A program made the position numbers and the translations under genes. A model generated the notes under the pieces. The model was not told the origin of the DNA, did no database searches, and saw nothing but the letters and a program-made list of their open reading frames with translations. Below, piece after piece: positions 15,920-24,296 of a DNA stretch of 64,000 bases. Origin of the DNA: Candidatus Alangreenwoodia gallinarii (GTDB taxonomy: Bacteria > Bacillota > Clostridia > Peptostreptococcales > Anaerovoracaceae). How positions within the stretch are numbered: the stretch's first letter is position 1; every line of letters starts with the position of its first letter. The stretch spans positions 1 to 64,000 of the forward strand of contig CAJFPD010000119.1 of the NCBI GenBank assembly GCA_904398315.1, read 5' to 3'.

Positions 15920-16312
15920 GAGAGAAATCTGTTTATTCAGATTTTCGATTACGCTGTTCCGACCGCCTCTTCCATGCCGGCGCGCATCATACTTCTGATA
16001 CTCGCCATCGTCATCACAGGCATCGGCGCCGCTCTTACTGTAGGCATGAGGATCGTTCCGAATCCGGCGGACGGAATGGCGGATGTGGTGGGACTGAAAC
16101 TGAAAAAAAATTTCGGCTTCGGAAAAAACTGTTTTGATCTCTTCAGCATCGGCATTTCCTGTCTGATCGGTCTGATTTTCAGCGGCCATATTATCGGCAT
16201 CGGACTGGGAACGATCATCTCCATGCTTCTTACCGGACGTGTTATCGCGCTGCTTCAGAAAAATGTAAACCGCATCTATTCCTATACATCCTCTTCGTAT
16301 CTTCCGAAATAG
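15920..16312 (+). pseudogene. Truncated YczE/YitT-type membrane protein (3' part only)
   Basis: An open frame on the plus strand. From ATG 15974 it encodes 112 residues with three hydrophobic segments (ARIILLILAIVITGIGAALTV, CFDLFSIGISCLIGLIFSG, GLGTIISMLLTGRVIALLQK). The pattern GMRIVPNPADGM...GRVIALLQ matches the C-terminal half of the about 215-residue YczE/YyaS family. Similarity seems to continue upstream of the ATG in frame (NLFIQIFDYAV), but the N-terminal half is absent because the tRNA promoter region begins there. No ribosome site is visible. I read it as a gene cut off at the tRNA locus; a functional short form is less likely. Confidence 0.6.
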
Positions 16313-16347
16313 CGGGCAGATAATCATTTTATCGAAAAGAGCGCCGG

Positions 16348-16374
16348 TCACCGGAATTTATCCGGTGATTTTTT
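16348..16374 (+). terminator. Terminator of the truncated membrane gene
   Basis: TCACCGGA and TCCGGTGA form an 8-bp stem around ATTTA, followed by TTTTTTA on the plus strand. Confidence 0.8.
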
Positions 16375-16420
16375 ATTCCATGATACGGCTTTCATCGGGT
16401 AACTGGTCTCTGATAAGATA

Positions 16421-16480
16421 AAAAAACGGAAAAGCTCCCGCATCGGAATTACAGCTCCGGATGCCGGCTTTCCCGTTTTT
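16421..16480 (-). terminator. Terminator after capA
   Basis: On the minus strand a long imperfect stem (ACGGGAAAGCCGGCATCCGG with a matching arm ending TTTTCCGT) is followed by seven T residues. Confidence 0.8.
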
Positions 16481-16529
16481 GCTATTCATATCACCTTTTT
16501 ATATTTCCGTCCGCATTTCCGTCCGCAGG

Positions 16530-17852
16530 TCAGATCACTCTGATCTCTCCGCTTTCCTCATCATAGCGCAGCCGTGTGCCGTAGCAGGCACTCTTTCTCG
16601 TCAGCTCCGCGGCAATCTTTTTTCCCGTTTCCGTAGAAGCGATCTCCGGCAGTCCGCGATGCAGAGGATTTTCCCGATCCATTCCCAGATCCAGCGGAAT
16701 CAGACTGAAGGAAAGTTTTCCGTCCTCCAGATCGAACTGAACCATACAGTTTTCCGAAAAGCGCCGGTCAGCGTTAAACCCTATGAAATTTCCCTCACTG
16801 TCTTTTGCACGGCCGCTGTGCAGATCCGAAGGCCGGCTGTCGATATCGTATCCGTAGCTTTCGTACATCTCCGGAGCGATAATCGACTCTCCCGCTTCAA
16901 ATTCCATGAGCAGACTTCCGAGATTATAAAAAATCGGACAGCCGTGATAGATCTCCACTCCGCGCAGGAAATGAGCGCCGTGGCCGATGACTGCATCCGC
17001 CCCGGCATCGATAGCTTCACGGGCGATTTTTTCGATGAATTCCGGAGGCTGTTCCGCGTACCAGTTTTCCGCCGTTCCTTCATGGGTATGAAGGCTGAAC
17101 AGCGTCAGGTCCGAACGCCTGGAAGCATCCCGGATGCTTTTCAGAATTTCCTCCTCATCCTTTTCATGCAGATAAGTGCGGACATACGCTCTGTCGCCTC
17201 TTTCAATCATGAGGTTTTCCTCGTACATGGATCCGAAACGGAAGGTACCTTCGGCAAAAGGCTGCCAGGTTTCCACCCGTATTCCTTCCTGCGCGCTGTC
17301 ACAGGTGCCGAGCATCCTGTCGATCTGCCGGAGCTGCTCAAATTCCTTTTCCGGCAGCACATAGGAACGGAACCAGCGGAGCGGATTTGACCCCGGTCTC
17401 GCTGCGACGCCGGCTCCGCTGTCGCTGGCTGCAAAGACTTCCGAGCGCGTCGAAGAGGTCGCCACGATGCCGACTCTGCCGGAAGCGGTGTCGAGAAATT
17501 TCGGCAGGCGCGCTTCCCGCAGACTTCGCCCGAGGCCGCACGCAATCAGGTTTCTTTTCTCCGCCGCATTCATCGTATCGAGAACACCCTGCCAGCCGTA
17601 GTCTCCCGTATGATTGTTCACAAAGGACAGCATCCTGATGTTCAGGGACGCGAATTCATCCAGCAGAGACGGACGGACAGACGTCATATATCCCCGGCCC
17701 GCTGCCGGCGGCGTGGACGGTTCCGGCGTACAGAATTCCGCATTTGTAAACACACCGTCTGCCGCAAGCAGCAGACTCACCAGTTTCTGATCCAGACGTT
17801 TTTTCAGATTTCTGCTCGAAAACAGAGAATCCCCGCAAGCGATAAAACGCAT
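16530..17852 (-). CDS. CapA-family metallophosphatase-like protein
   Basis: A 440-residue protein of the CapA/PgsA-like calcineurin fold. Visible motifs are MRFIACGDS at the start (metal-binding Asp8), TNAEFCTPE, FVNNHTGDYGWQGV (Asn-His) and VIGHGAHFLRGVEIYHG (His-x-His). No signal peptide or membrane anchor is evident, unlike the capsule-anchoring CapA proteins, so it may act in the cytoplasm. It is the last gene of an operon with a polar amino acid ABC transporter, 47 bases after the ATPase gene, and no capB/capC genes are present. A role in poly-gamma-glutamate synthesis is therefore not supported; an amino-acid-linked phosphatase function is conceivable. Confidence 0.8.
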   Translation of the reverse strand: MRFIACGDSLFSSRNLKKRLDQKLVSLLLAADGVFTNAEFCTPEPSTPPAAGRGYMTSVRPSLLDEFASLNIRMLSFVNNHTGDYGWQGVLDTMNAAEKRNLIACGLGRSLREARLPKFLDTASGRVGIVATSSTRSEVFAASDSGAGVAARPGSNPLRWFRSYVLPEKEFEQLRQIDRMLGTCDSAQEGIRVETWQPFAEGTFRFGSMYEENLMIERGDRAYVRTYLHEKDEEEILKSIRDASRRSDLTLFSLHTHEGTAENWYAEQPPEFIEKIAREAIDAGADAVIGHGAHFLRGVEIYHGCPIFYNLGSLLMEFEAGESIIAPEMYESYGYDIDSRPSDLHSGRAKDSEGNFIGFNADRRFSENCMVQFDLEDGKLSFSLIPLDLGMDRENPLHRGLPEIASTETGKKIAAELTRKSACYGTRLRYDEESGEIRVI

Positions 17853-17899
17853 TCTTTCACCTCTTTTTCCGGAAACAGCGAACGCTTTTTTCTGCGCTG

Positions 17900-18634
17900 C
17901 TATCTCGTAATTCTCTGAAGAAACTGCTTTGTCCTCTCTTCACGGGTGTGAAGAAAGATCTCGTCCGGCGTGCCCAGCTCCCGGATTACGCCTTCATCGA
18001 AGAAGGCCACCTGGTCGGAGACATCCCGGGCAAAATTCATCTCATGAGTGACGATGATCATCGTCATACCCTCTTTTGCGATGGATTCGATGACATCCAG
18101 AACACCGCCCACCATTTCGGGATCCAGTGCAGAAGTCGGTTCATCGAAAAGCATGACCTCCGGCCGGATCGCCAGAGCCCGGGCGATTCCCACCCTCTGC
18201 TGCTGGCCTCCCGACAGCTGATGCGGATAATATCCCGTCCTGTCGCTGAGTCCGACGCGGTTCAGCTCTCTTAGGGCGATCTCCCGCGCCTCCTGTTTAC
18301 TCTTCTTCTGAACCACCACCAGCGCTTCCATGACATTTTCCAGCGCCGTGCGGTGTCGGAGGAGATTGTAGGACTGAAAGACCATGGCTGTATTTCTCCG
18401 CAGCTTCAGGATATCTTCTTTCGACGCTTTCGCCGCATCCACCGAGAGATCATTCAGAATGATCTCTCCTTCATCCGCCGGCTCCAGAAAATTGATGGTA
18501 CGCAGAAACGTGGATTTGCCGGAGCCGCTGGCTCCGATGATGCTGACGACTTCACCGTCCTGAACGGTGAGATTCACTCCCCGGAGTACGTGATGATTTC
18601 CGAAAGATTTATGAATGTTCCTGAGCTGAATCAT
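17900..18634 (-). CDS. Polar amino acid ABC transporter, ATP-binding protein
   Basis: A 244-residue GlnQ/ArtP-type ATPase. It has Walker [19 protein letters not shown], the signature [15 protein letters not shown], Walker [15 protein letters not shown] and switch His in [14 protein letters not shown]. It overlaps the permease gene by 26 bases and energises the importer formed with the permease and binding lipoprotein upstream. Confidence 0.96.
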   Translation of the reverse strand: MIQLRNIHKSFGNHHVLRGVNLTVQDGEVVSIIGASGSGKSTFLRTINFLEPADEGEIILNDLSVDAAKASKEDILKLRRNTAMVFQSYNLLRHRTALENVMEALVVVQKKSKQEAREIALRELNRVGLSDRTGYYPHQLSGGQQQRVGIARALAIRPEVMLFDEPTSALDPEMVGGVLDVIESIAKEGMTMIIVTHEMNFARDVSDQVAFFDEGVIRELGTPDEIFLHTREERTKQFLQRITR

Positions 18635-19349
18635 TCAGCGTCACCTCCCGTTCCAGAATATTAAACCGTTTTTCCAGCTTGCGGACGATAAATTCGAAAA
18701 TCAGGCAGATCACCCAGTACAACAGGGCGAGACCTATGTACGCCTCGAAAAAGCGCATATTGTTGCCGGCCGTAACTTTGGCCTGACCCATCATGTCCAT
18801 CACGCCGATGGCATATGCCAGAGACGTGGCTTTTACCAGATTGATAAAGCTGTTTCCCAGATTCGGAATCGCCACGATCATCGCCTGAGGCAGGATGACG
18901 CGGCGCATCGTCTGTGCCCCTGTCATGCCCAGAGAGTGCGCCGCCTCGATGTCCTTTCTGTCCACAGAGAGAATCGACGCCCGGATTGTCTCCGCATTAT
19001 ATGCCGCCTCATTGAAGGAAAATGCGGCAAAGGCGAAGACGATATTCGAAATACTGCTGATATCAAATGATGTATCGAAGTTGTAATTGATGATCCTCAG
19101 CAGCATCGGTATTCCGTAATAGGACAGAAACAGCTGTACCAGCAGCGGCGTTCCTCTGATAAAGGAAATATACAGAGTGGCCAGCTGAGCCAGCACCGGT
19201 ATTTTCCTGATCCGGATCACCGCCAGGACAAAACCGAACAGCAGTCCCAGGACGCCTGAAACCACCGTAATGGCCATCGTAGTGGGAATACTCGGAATGA
19301 TGGCGAGAATCGAATCCCATATGACGGAGGGTTTGAATATCTGTTCCAT
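18609..19349 (-). CDS. Polar amino acid ABC transporter, permease
   Basis: A 246-residue His/Glu/Gln/Arg/opine-family permease. It has hydrophobic segments near 20-45, 60-85, 90-115 and 185-210 and the family EAA-type loop [29 protein letters not shown]. The phrase [20 protein letters not shown] is diagnostic for the family. It is the second gene of the operon. The ribosome site before its start is weak, suggesting coupled or low-level translation. Confidence 0.95.
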   Translation of the reverse strand: MEQIFKPSVIWDSILAIIPSIPTTMAITVVSGVLGLLFGFVLAVIRIRKIPVLAQLATLYISFIRGTPLLVQLFLSYYGIPMLLRIINYNFDTSFDISSISNIVFAFAAFSFNEAAYNAETIRASILSVDRKDIEAAHSLGMTGAQTMRRVILPQAMIVAIPNLGNSFINLVKATSLAYAIGVMDMMGQAKVTAGNNMRFFEAYIGLALLYWVICLIFEFIVRKLEKRFNILEREVTLNDSAQEHS

Positions 19350-19390
19350 TTCTTATCTTTTTCTTATCTTTCCTGCGCTTCCTGTATCTC

Positions 19391-20248
19391 CTATGCTTCC
19401 GGAATGTAATCTTCTCCGAAGTACTTGATGCTGAGCTCAGACAGGGAGCCGTCCTGCTTCATCTTCGTAAGCTGTTCATCGAAGAAATCGCGCAGCTGCG
19501 TGTTCGTCTTGGAGAACAGGATCCACGCCTCCGGCTTTTCGATCTCATCCGCGTTCGGAATCTCATATACATTGAAATGATATCCGTATTCCTTTGTCAG
19601 ACTGGATACATATGTCGTATTGTAGATGCAGGCATCGTATCGTCCGTTGTAGAGATCGATCAGTGCCGCGCTGGCATCCGCATCGGTATACTGGATATCG
19701 ATGGGATTGTCCGGATGCTCTTCGTTATATGACTCCATGAACAGTGCATTGGCTCTGCCCGCACCGGCCGGTACCTTTTTGCCGCCCAGGTCCTCCACAG
19801 ACTTGATGTCGGTGTTGTCTTCCGCCGTAATCAGAGCGATCTCGCTCTTAAAATACGGCTCCGAGCTGAACAGGTATTTTTCTTCACGTTCCGGTTTTTT
19901 CGAGATATTGCCGATGATCAGATCGTACCGTCCGGCATCGAGACCGACGAACATGGACTCGAATTCCGTAATCTCATAGCTGAGATCGATATTATTCTCC
20001 TCAGCGATGTGATTGAGCATGTCCACTTCCAGTCCTGTCAGCTCCCCGTGTTCATCCTGATAGTTAAACGGCTTCGGCGATGCGCTGATGCCCACTACCA
20101 GAGACTCCGGCGTCCCGTCCGCCGCCGCTCCGTCTGCGGAACCGCTGTCTGCAGATCCTCCGCCCGATCCGCCGCCGCACGCCGTCATACTGAACGCCAG
20201 AACGAGCGACAGAGCGGCAAGAAATATTTTTCTGCTCTTCCTTTTCAT
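19391..20248 (-). CDS. Amino acid ABC transporter, substrate-binding lipoprotein
   Basis: I place the start at ATG 20246-20248 (MKRKSRKIFLAALSLVLAFS), preceded by GGGAG; this gives 285 residues with lipobox SMTAC and lipidated C24. A Gly/Ser linker is followed by an SBP_bac_3 domain, with LVVGISASPKPFNYQDEHGELTGLEVDML at its front and FDEQLTKMKQDGSLSELSIKYFGEDY at its end. The protein captures a polar amino acid outside the membrane; the ligand cannot be told. It leads the operon and has a near-consensus promoter. Confidence 0.95.
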   Translation of the reverse strand: MKRKSRKIFLAALSLVLAFSMTACGGGSGGGSADSGSADGAAADGTPESLVVGISASPKPFNYQDEHGELTGLEVDMLNHIAEENNIDLSYEITEFESMFVGLDAGRYDLIIGNISKKPEREEKYLFSSEPYFKSEIALITAEDNTDIKSVEDLGGKKVPAGAGRANALFMESYNEEHPDNPIDIQYTDADASAALIDLYNGRYDACIYNTTYVSSLTKEYGYHFNVYEIPNADEIEKPEAWILFSKTNTQLRDFFDEQLTKMKQDGSLSELSIKYFGEDYIPEA

Positions 20249-20444
20249 GATGTTTCTCCCTTTCTTTCTTAAGATATTACGCGGGCCTTTCCGGCCCCGC
20301 CGCTTCACCTGCCGGGATACGGATTTCCGCTGCCGGCCCTTATGCGGCATAAATCTGCAGGTCAGGCACAGGCCGGAGCAGGAGCACTCAGCCCGTAAAA
20401 AATCCGGTAAGGATCCGGTGAAAATCTCCTGCAAATTAAATAAG

Positions 20445-20473
20445 ATTATACCGTTTTTCTTTACCACTGTAAA
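20445..20473 (-). promoter_or_regulatory. Promoter of the amino acid transporter operon
   Basis: Minus-strand TTTACA (20468-20473) and TATAAT (20445-20450) with 17-base spacing. The leader to the start codon is about 190 bases and shows no riboswitch that I recognise. Confidence 0.8.
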
Positions 20474-20605
20474 GTGCGGCAATTTTAAAAATGTCAGGTT
20501 CTTCTTCCGCTGTTTTCCGAACAGCCACCACGCTTCTCAGGCATCTGCACCTGTCCGTAAAATTCTGCAGCGCCGTCAGGAAATAACCGGGATATGACAG
20601 ATATC

Positions 20606-20655
20606 CGGCAAAAAAGAAATCCGGTCTCTCCTTATCGGAAAAACCGGATCACTTT
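20606..20655 (-). terminator. Terminator of tRNA-Leu copy 2
   Basis: ATCCGGT and ACCGGAT form a stem around a larger loop on the minus strand, followed by TTCTTTTTT. Confidence 0.75.
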
Positions 20656-20661
20656 CCTGTC

Positions 20662-20746
20662 TGGTGCGGTCGATGGGACTTGAACCCATACGTCTGTTGA
20701 CACACGCCCCTCAAACGTGCCTGTCTGCCTATTCCAGCACGACCGC
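20662..20746 (-). tRNA. tRNA-Leu (anticodon GAG), copy 2
   Basis: Same 85-nt class II tRNA as at 15774-15858, differing only in the variable-arm loop (AACA here, AGCA there). Encoded CCA, same anticodon loop TTGAGGG and T-arm. Same orientation, 4.9 kb away. Confidence 0.97.
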
Positions 20747-20760
20747 AAACAACAATAATT

Positions 20761-20789
20761 ATAATACGCTTCCTTCGTCTTTTTGTCAA
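20761..20789 (-). promoter_or_regulatory. Promoter of tRNA-Leu copy 2
   Basis: Minus-strand TTGACA (20784-20789) and TATTAT (20761-20766), 17-base spacing. The hexamers are the same as at copy 1, but the spacer sequence is unrelated. Confidence 0.85.
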
Positions 20790-20892
20790 TCCCTTTTTGG
20801 GAAAATTTATATCCATTTTTGCAGATCCTTCTCCGGCGGATACTTCCGCCGCACTACCGAACCTCTCTGCCGCTGCAGGTTCTTACGGCACG

Positions 20893-20935
20893 CAAAAAAA
20901 ACGCGCGCCGAAGGAAAAAAGAGTTTTCCTTCGGC
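20893..20935 (-). terminator. Terminator of the polA-coaE gene group
   Basis: GCCGAAGGA pairs with TCCTTCGGC (minus strand), then GCGCG and eight T residues. The stem extends into A/T pairs. Confidence 0.82.
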
Positions 20936-20982
20936 AGCAGATTCTTATCTGTCCGTTTCTCTCCGGAAGCGATCCGCGGGTT

Positions 20983-21408
20983 TTACAGATCCGGCATATT
21001 GAGTCCGAGACTGTCGCTCAGAGGCGTAATCTTTTCCTCCGGCGCACCTTCCGGCCTCATCTCGTTGTAAAACCGGTTAAAGGCCTCTTCCGCATCATAT
21101 TCGTCCTTCGCCGTATAGAGGACAGCGATATGATCCGGATCATCGCCGTAGATGAAAGTGATTTCATTGCAGAGGCCATAGTCCCACACCAGAGTGCCCT
21201 TCTCGCCCTGATAGACTGCTTCCCGCTCTACCACGATCATTCCGATATTGGGCGCGGAATCCATCAGCTTCTGATAGATGATGGAACGGTCTCCGCCTCT
21301 CTTCTCGACAATCATCTCCATCGCCAGACGATAGGCTTCATCAAACTCTCTGTCGAATTCTTCTCCCAGTCCCGACGTATATTTCTTTCCTTCATCTTTT
21401 TCCGACAT
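20983..21408 (-). CDS. Hypothetical cytoplasmic protein (141 aa)
   Basis: A 141-residue acidic protein with no signal peptide or membrane helix; GGAGGT precedes its ATG. I do not recognise a family. The N-terminal half is helical and charged. The central part (IIYQKLMDSAPNIGMIVVEREAV, ITFIYGDDPDHIAVLYTAKDEYDAEEAFNRFYNEM) looks like an alpha/beta domain. It is 23 bases after the preceding small gene and shares its terminator, so the two unknown proteins are probably co-expressed with the binding lipoprotein and coaE. Confidence 0.7.
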   Translation of the reverse strand: MSEKDEGKKYTSGLGEEFDREFDEAYRLAMEMIVEKRGGDRSIIYQKLMDSAPNIGMIVVEREAVYQGEKGTLVWDYGLCNEITFIYGDDPDHIAVLYTAKDEYDAEEAFNRFYNEMRPEGAPEEKITPLSDSLGLNMPDL

Positions 21409-21431
21409 TTCCGACCTCCGTCTTTACGCGC

Positions 21432-21806
21432 TTACAGACCGATATGGCCGAAGAGCATCCGTTCCCGTTCTCTTGCGTCAAACAGAATCGCTTTTCCCGT
21501 ATACTTCTGGTCGATCGGCATCTGAAGATTGCATGTGCTGACGCCGGCTTCCACAAAATCCAGCTCGGAAATCGGCACTTTTTTGCCGTCCACGATCCGA
21601 TAGAGCTTATCCTCGCCCCGCATGCCGATGTTCTTGATCACCACGCAGGCGAAGGAAAGCTCCAGCACCAGAACCTCCGCCACATCGAAATAGCGGGTAT
21701 CCGGCATACAGAAATGATATTCGTCGAAGGATCCCACCTGAACCGGCTTTCCGTGAATCATAACCGGCTGCTGTTCTTCCGCTGCTGCATTATTTTTCTC
21801 TTCCAT
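21432..21806 (-). CDS. Hypothetical protein (124 aa)
   Basis: I start at ATG 21804-21806 (MEEKNNAAAEEQQ), nine bases after AGGAGG. The 124-residue product has an acidic, probably flexible N-terminus and a beta-rich body (VMIHGKPVQVGSFDEYHF, VAEVLVLELSFACVVIKNIGMRGEDKLYRIVDGKKVPISELDFVEAG). I do not recognise a domain. No signal peptide. It lies between an orphan peptide-binding lipoprotein and another unknown gene in one transcription unit. Confidence 0.7.
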   Translation of the reverse strand: MEEKNNAAAEEQQPVMIHGKPVQVGSFDEYHFCMPDTRYFDVAEVLVLELSFACVVIKNIGMRGEDKLYRIVDGKKVPISELDFVEAGVSTCNLQMPIDQKYTGKAILFDARERERMLFGHIGL

Positions 21807-21893
21807 GTCAATCTGCCTCCTGTCTGTAAATATCTTCAAACATCTGTAAAATAACAGCTTCCGAGCTGCGGCCCGCCGCGTGACGGCTGCTGT

Positions 21894-23534
21894 CTATTCC
21901 TGAGAATCATCTGTTTCCGCGTCTTCCGCGTTTCCATTATCCTCGTCTTCTATTTTCTGGAAAAATTTCACTTTCCAATCCTGGCAGCCGTAGTAATAAT
22001 CATTAAACCTCGAAGCGATCAGGCCTTCAAAGTCAGCCGATGTGACGGCTGCATACGTCTTATAACAGAGACACAGATACGGGACTTCATCCGCCAGGAT
22101 TTTCTTCGCCTCTGTGACAGCCTCTTTCATCGCATCGGCGGAAATTCCTGAAAACATCCGGTCTAAAAGACCGTCCACCTCATTATTCACATATCCTGCC
22201 GGATTCCCGTAACCGCTGTGATAAAACATTCTCAGATCAAAGTTCTCTTCGACGCTCCATCCGGCGATAAACATATCATATGTGCCGGAATATACCGCCC
22301 GGGAGAGAGACTCTGCCGGGACTTCCGTAACCTTTACGGAGATGCCGACACCCGCCAGCTGCTGGACGATCATCTGAGCTGCCATGCGCCTCGACTCGTT
22401 TTCCGAGCTCGTGACCATCGTCAGTGTCAGATCGTTTCCGTCTGCATCCTCCACATATCCGTCCGCATCGCTGTCCGTATAGCCCGCCTGCTGCAGAAGC
22501 GCCGAAGCCGCCTCTCTGTCCGGAGAAAAGTCATTCGTCGTCTCCGTCCCCAGGTATCCCGGAAAATACAGATCATCGCTTTTCGTTCCGCTTCCGTAAT
22601 ATGCAGAGGAGATGATCTCATCCCGGTCCACCGTCATGCTGACAGCCTGCCGGACATATTTATCGGAACAGCCTCCGGTACAGTTGAATCCCAGCGTTTC
22701 AAACTCATTGCTCGTAAAAGGAGTCACTCTGAGGCTCTTATCTCCGGAAACCTCTTCTCTGTTGAAATCATCCATGACCATGATGCTCAGATCTCCGGAG
22801 GATACCAGGCCCGGATACAGATTTTCCACCGGCATAACCTTCAGTGTAATCGTATTGGAAGGGGCGCCGCTGAAAGAATACTCGTTGGCTGTCAGCTCGA
22901 TTTTCCGGTTCAGTGATGCGGATTCGATCCTGTAGGGCCCGGTACCGATAAGCGGTTCTTCTGCATTCTCCAGGAATCCGCTGGTTCCGGAAAACTGCGA
23001 TGAGCTGAAAATCGGAAAATCGAAATCCGCGATCGACGTGTCAGAAGGATCCCGGAGTTCCATCGTCAGCTCACTGTCGCTGTGTACGATCACGTTTGAG
23101 ATGTTCGCCACCTTAGACGCATACGGCGACGTATCGCCCGCCGCTTTCAGAACACTGACAGTAAACGCCACGTCATCGGCGGTGAACGAAGAACCGTCGC
23201 TGTAGCGAACTCCGCTTCTCAGAGTAAAATCGATGCCGCCCTCTCCGTCATATCCCCAGGAGGAAGCCAGCTCTGCCACCGGCTCCATCGTATCTCCCAG
23301 ACGGATCAGGGAACTGTACACCAGCTTTGCCATCTGATAGATGTCCGCGTCCGTCGACGTAGCCGGATTGATATTTCTGATTTTTGTTACGGGAATAGTC
23401 AGCTTGTCGGAAGTTTCGTAGGTTCCCGTCTCCCCGGCTGTATTGGTGAGCAGCTCGCCCTGCTGACATGCGGTGAGTGACACAGCCAGAACCAGAGCGA
23501 TGATCACACAGGACAGCCTTTTCCTTTTCCCCAT
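21894..23534 (-). CDS. Oligopeptide-type substrate-binding lipoprotein (SBP family 5)
   Basis: A 546-residue lipoprotein with signal peptide and lipobox SLTAC (C23). The SBP_bac_5 fold is indicated by LRSGVRYSDGSSFTADDVAFTVSVLK near the front and by the ADEVPYLCLCYKTYAAV segment near the end. The C-terminus is an acidic tail rich in Asp/Glu/Asn. The family captures peptides, nickel or other ligands for an ABC importer, yet no permease or ATPase gene is near. It is thus an orphan receptor that either uses a transporter encoded elsewhere or has a signalling role. Confidence 0.92.
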   Translation of the reverse strand: MGKRKRLSCVIIALVLAVSLTACQQGELLTNTAGETGTYETSDKLTIPVTKIRNINPATSTDADIYQMAKLVYSSLIRLGDTMEPVAELASSWGYDGEGGIDFTLRSGVRYSDGSSFTADDVAFTVSVLKAAGDTSPYASKVANISNVIVHSDSELTMELRDPSDTSIADFDFPIFSSSQFSGTSGFLENAEEPLIGTGPYRIESASLNRKIELTANEYSFSGAPSNTITLKVMPVENLYPGLVSSGDLSIMVMDDFNREEVSGDKSLRVTPFTSNEFETLGFNCTGGCSDKYVRQAVSMTVDRDEIISSAYYGSGTKSDDLYFPGYLGTETTNDFSPDREAASALLQQAGYTDSDADGYVEDADGNDLTLTMVTSSENESRRMAAQMIVQQLAGVGISVKVTEVPAESLSRAVYSGTYDMFIAGWSVEENFDLRMFYHSGYGNPAGYVNNEVDGLLDRMFSGISADAMKEAVTEAKKILADEVPYLCLCYKTYAAVTSADFEGLIASRFNDYYYGCQDWKVKFFQKIEDEDNGNAEDAETDDSQE

Positions 23535-23559
23535 CTATTCACCTCTTCTGTGCCTGACC

Positions 23560-24207
23560 TCACGGCAGCCGCCTGTCGAGAGCCTCGATCTGGGCGTCCA
23601 CATTTCGGAAAAGCTGCTCCTTTGTTCCGGAATTATCGATGACATAGTCCGCACGATCCAGCTTGTACTGGCGTGACGACTGTGAATTGATCCTTTTGAT
23701 GATATCATCTCTGAGCAGGCAGTCTCTGTCCATGATTCTGCGGATTCTGGTCTCATCATCCACATCGACGACCCAGGCTTCGTTAGCCGGCTCAATATTG
23801 TAAGGAACTTCAAACAGAAGCGGATGATCGTAGAAGATGACCTTCTTCTGCAGATAATCATCCGGATTCGTCTGTCTCGTCACATTTTTTCCCGCCTCGC
23901 GAAACCGGTCTGTGCGCGCCGTAATCAGGACATCCACATATTTTTGTATGATTCTGTCCAGCTTTTTTTTCTCTTCCGGATCGGAAAAAACGATTCTGCC
24001 CACGTACTTGCGGTTCATGGTACCGTCCGGGAGGAGCGCCTCCGGACCGAAAGTCTCCACAATCTCTTTTAGTGCAGGTTCTCCCGGTTCTTCCAGTTCT
24101 CTCGTCGTCAGATCAAAATCGATAATCTCGAATCCTTTCTTTCTCAGATAATTTGAAACAGTCGTTTTTCCGGAGCCAGTGCCGCCGGTCAGTCCTATAA
24201 TATACAT
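23560..24207 (-). CDS. coaE: Dephospho-CoA kinase
   Basis: A 215-residue kinase for the last step of coenzyme A synthesis. It starts MYIIGLTGGTGSGKTTVSNYL (P-loop). A lid/CoA-binding region includes the segment from LDRIIQKYVDVLI to FYDHPLLFEV, and RADYVIDNSGTKEQL lies near the end. It is slightly longer than typical (about 200) because of an insertion around KNVTRQTNPDDYLQKK. It follows polA by 89 bases, a frequent clostridial arrangement. Confidence 0.94.
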   Translation of the reverse strand: MYIIGLTGGTGSGKTTVSNYLRKKGFEIIDFDLTTRELEEPGEPALKEIVETFGPEALLPDGTMNRKYVGRIVFSDPEEKKKLDRIIQKYVDVLITARTDRFREAGKNVTRQTNPDDYLQKKVIFYDHPLLFEVPYNIEPANEAWVVDVDDETRIRRIMDRDCLLRDDIIKRINSQSSRQYKLDRADYVIDNSGTKEQLFRNVDAQIEALDRRLP

Positions 24208-24296
24208 GCCACCATCAATCCCTAATTCATTTCAGCATTTCTGCCAGAACTATTTACCATTTTATTTATACCTTCAAACACGACAAATTTCAATAC

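Noticed and set aside
20249-20482. N-terminal extension of 78 residues on the amino acid binding lipoprotein
   Set aside because: It would bury the lipoprotein signal peptide inside the protein and lies over the promoter of the operon.
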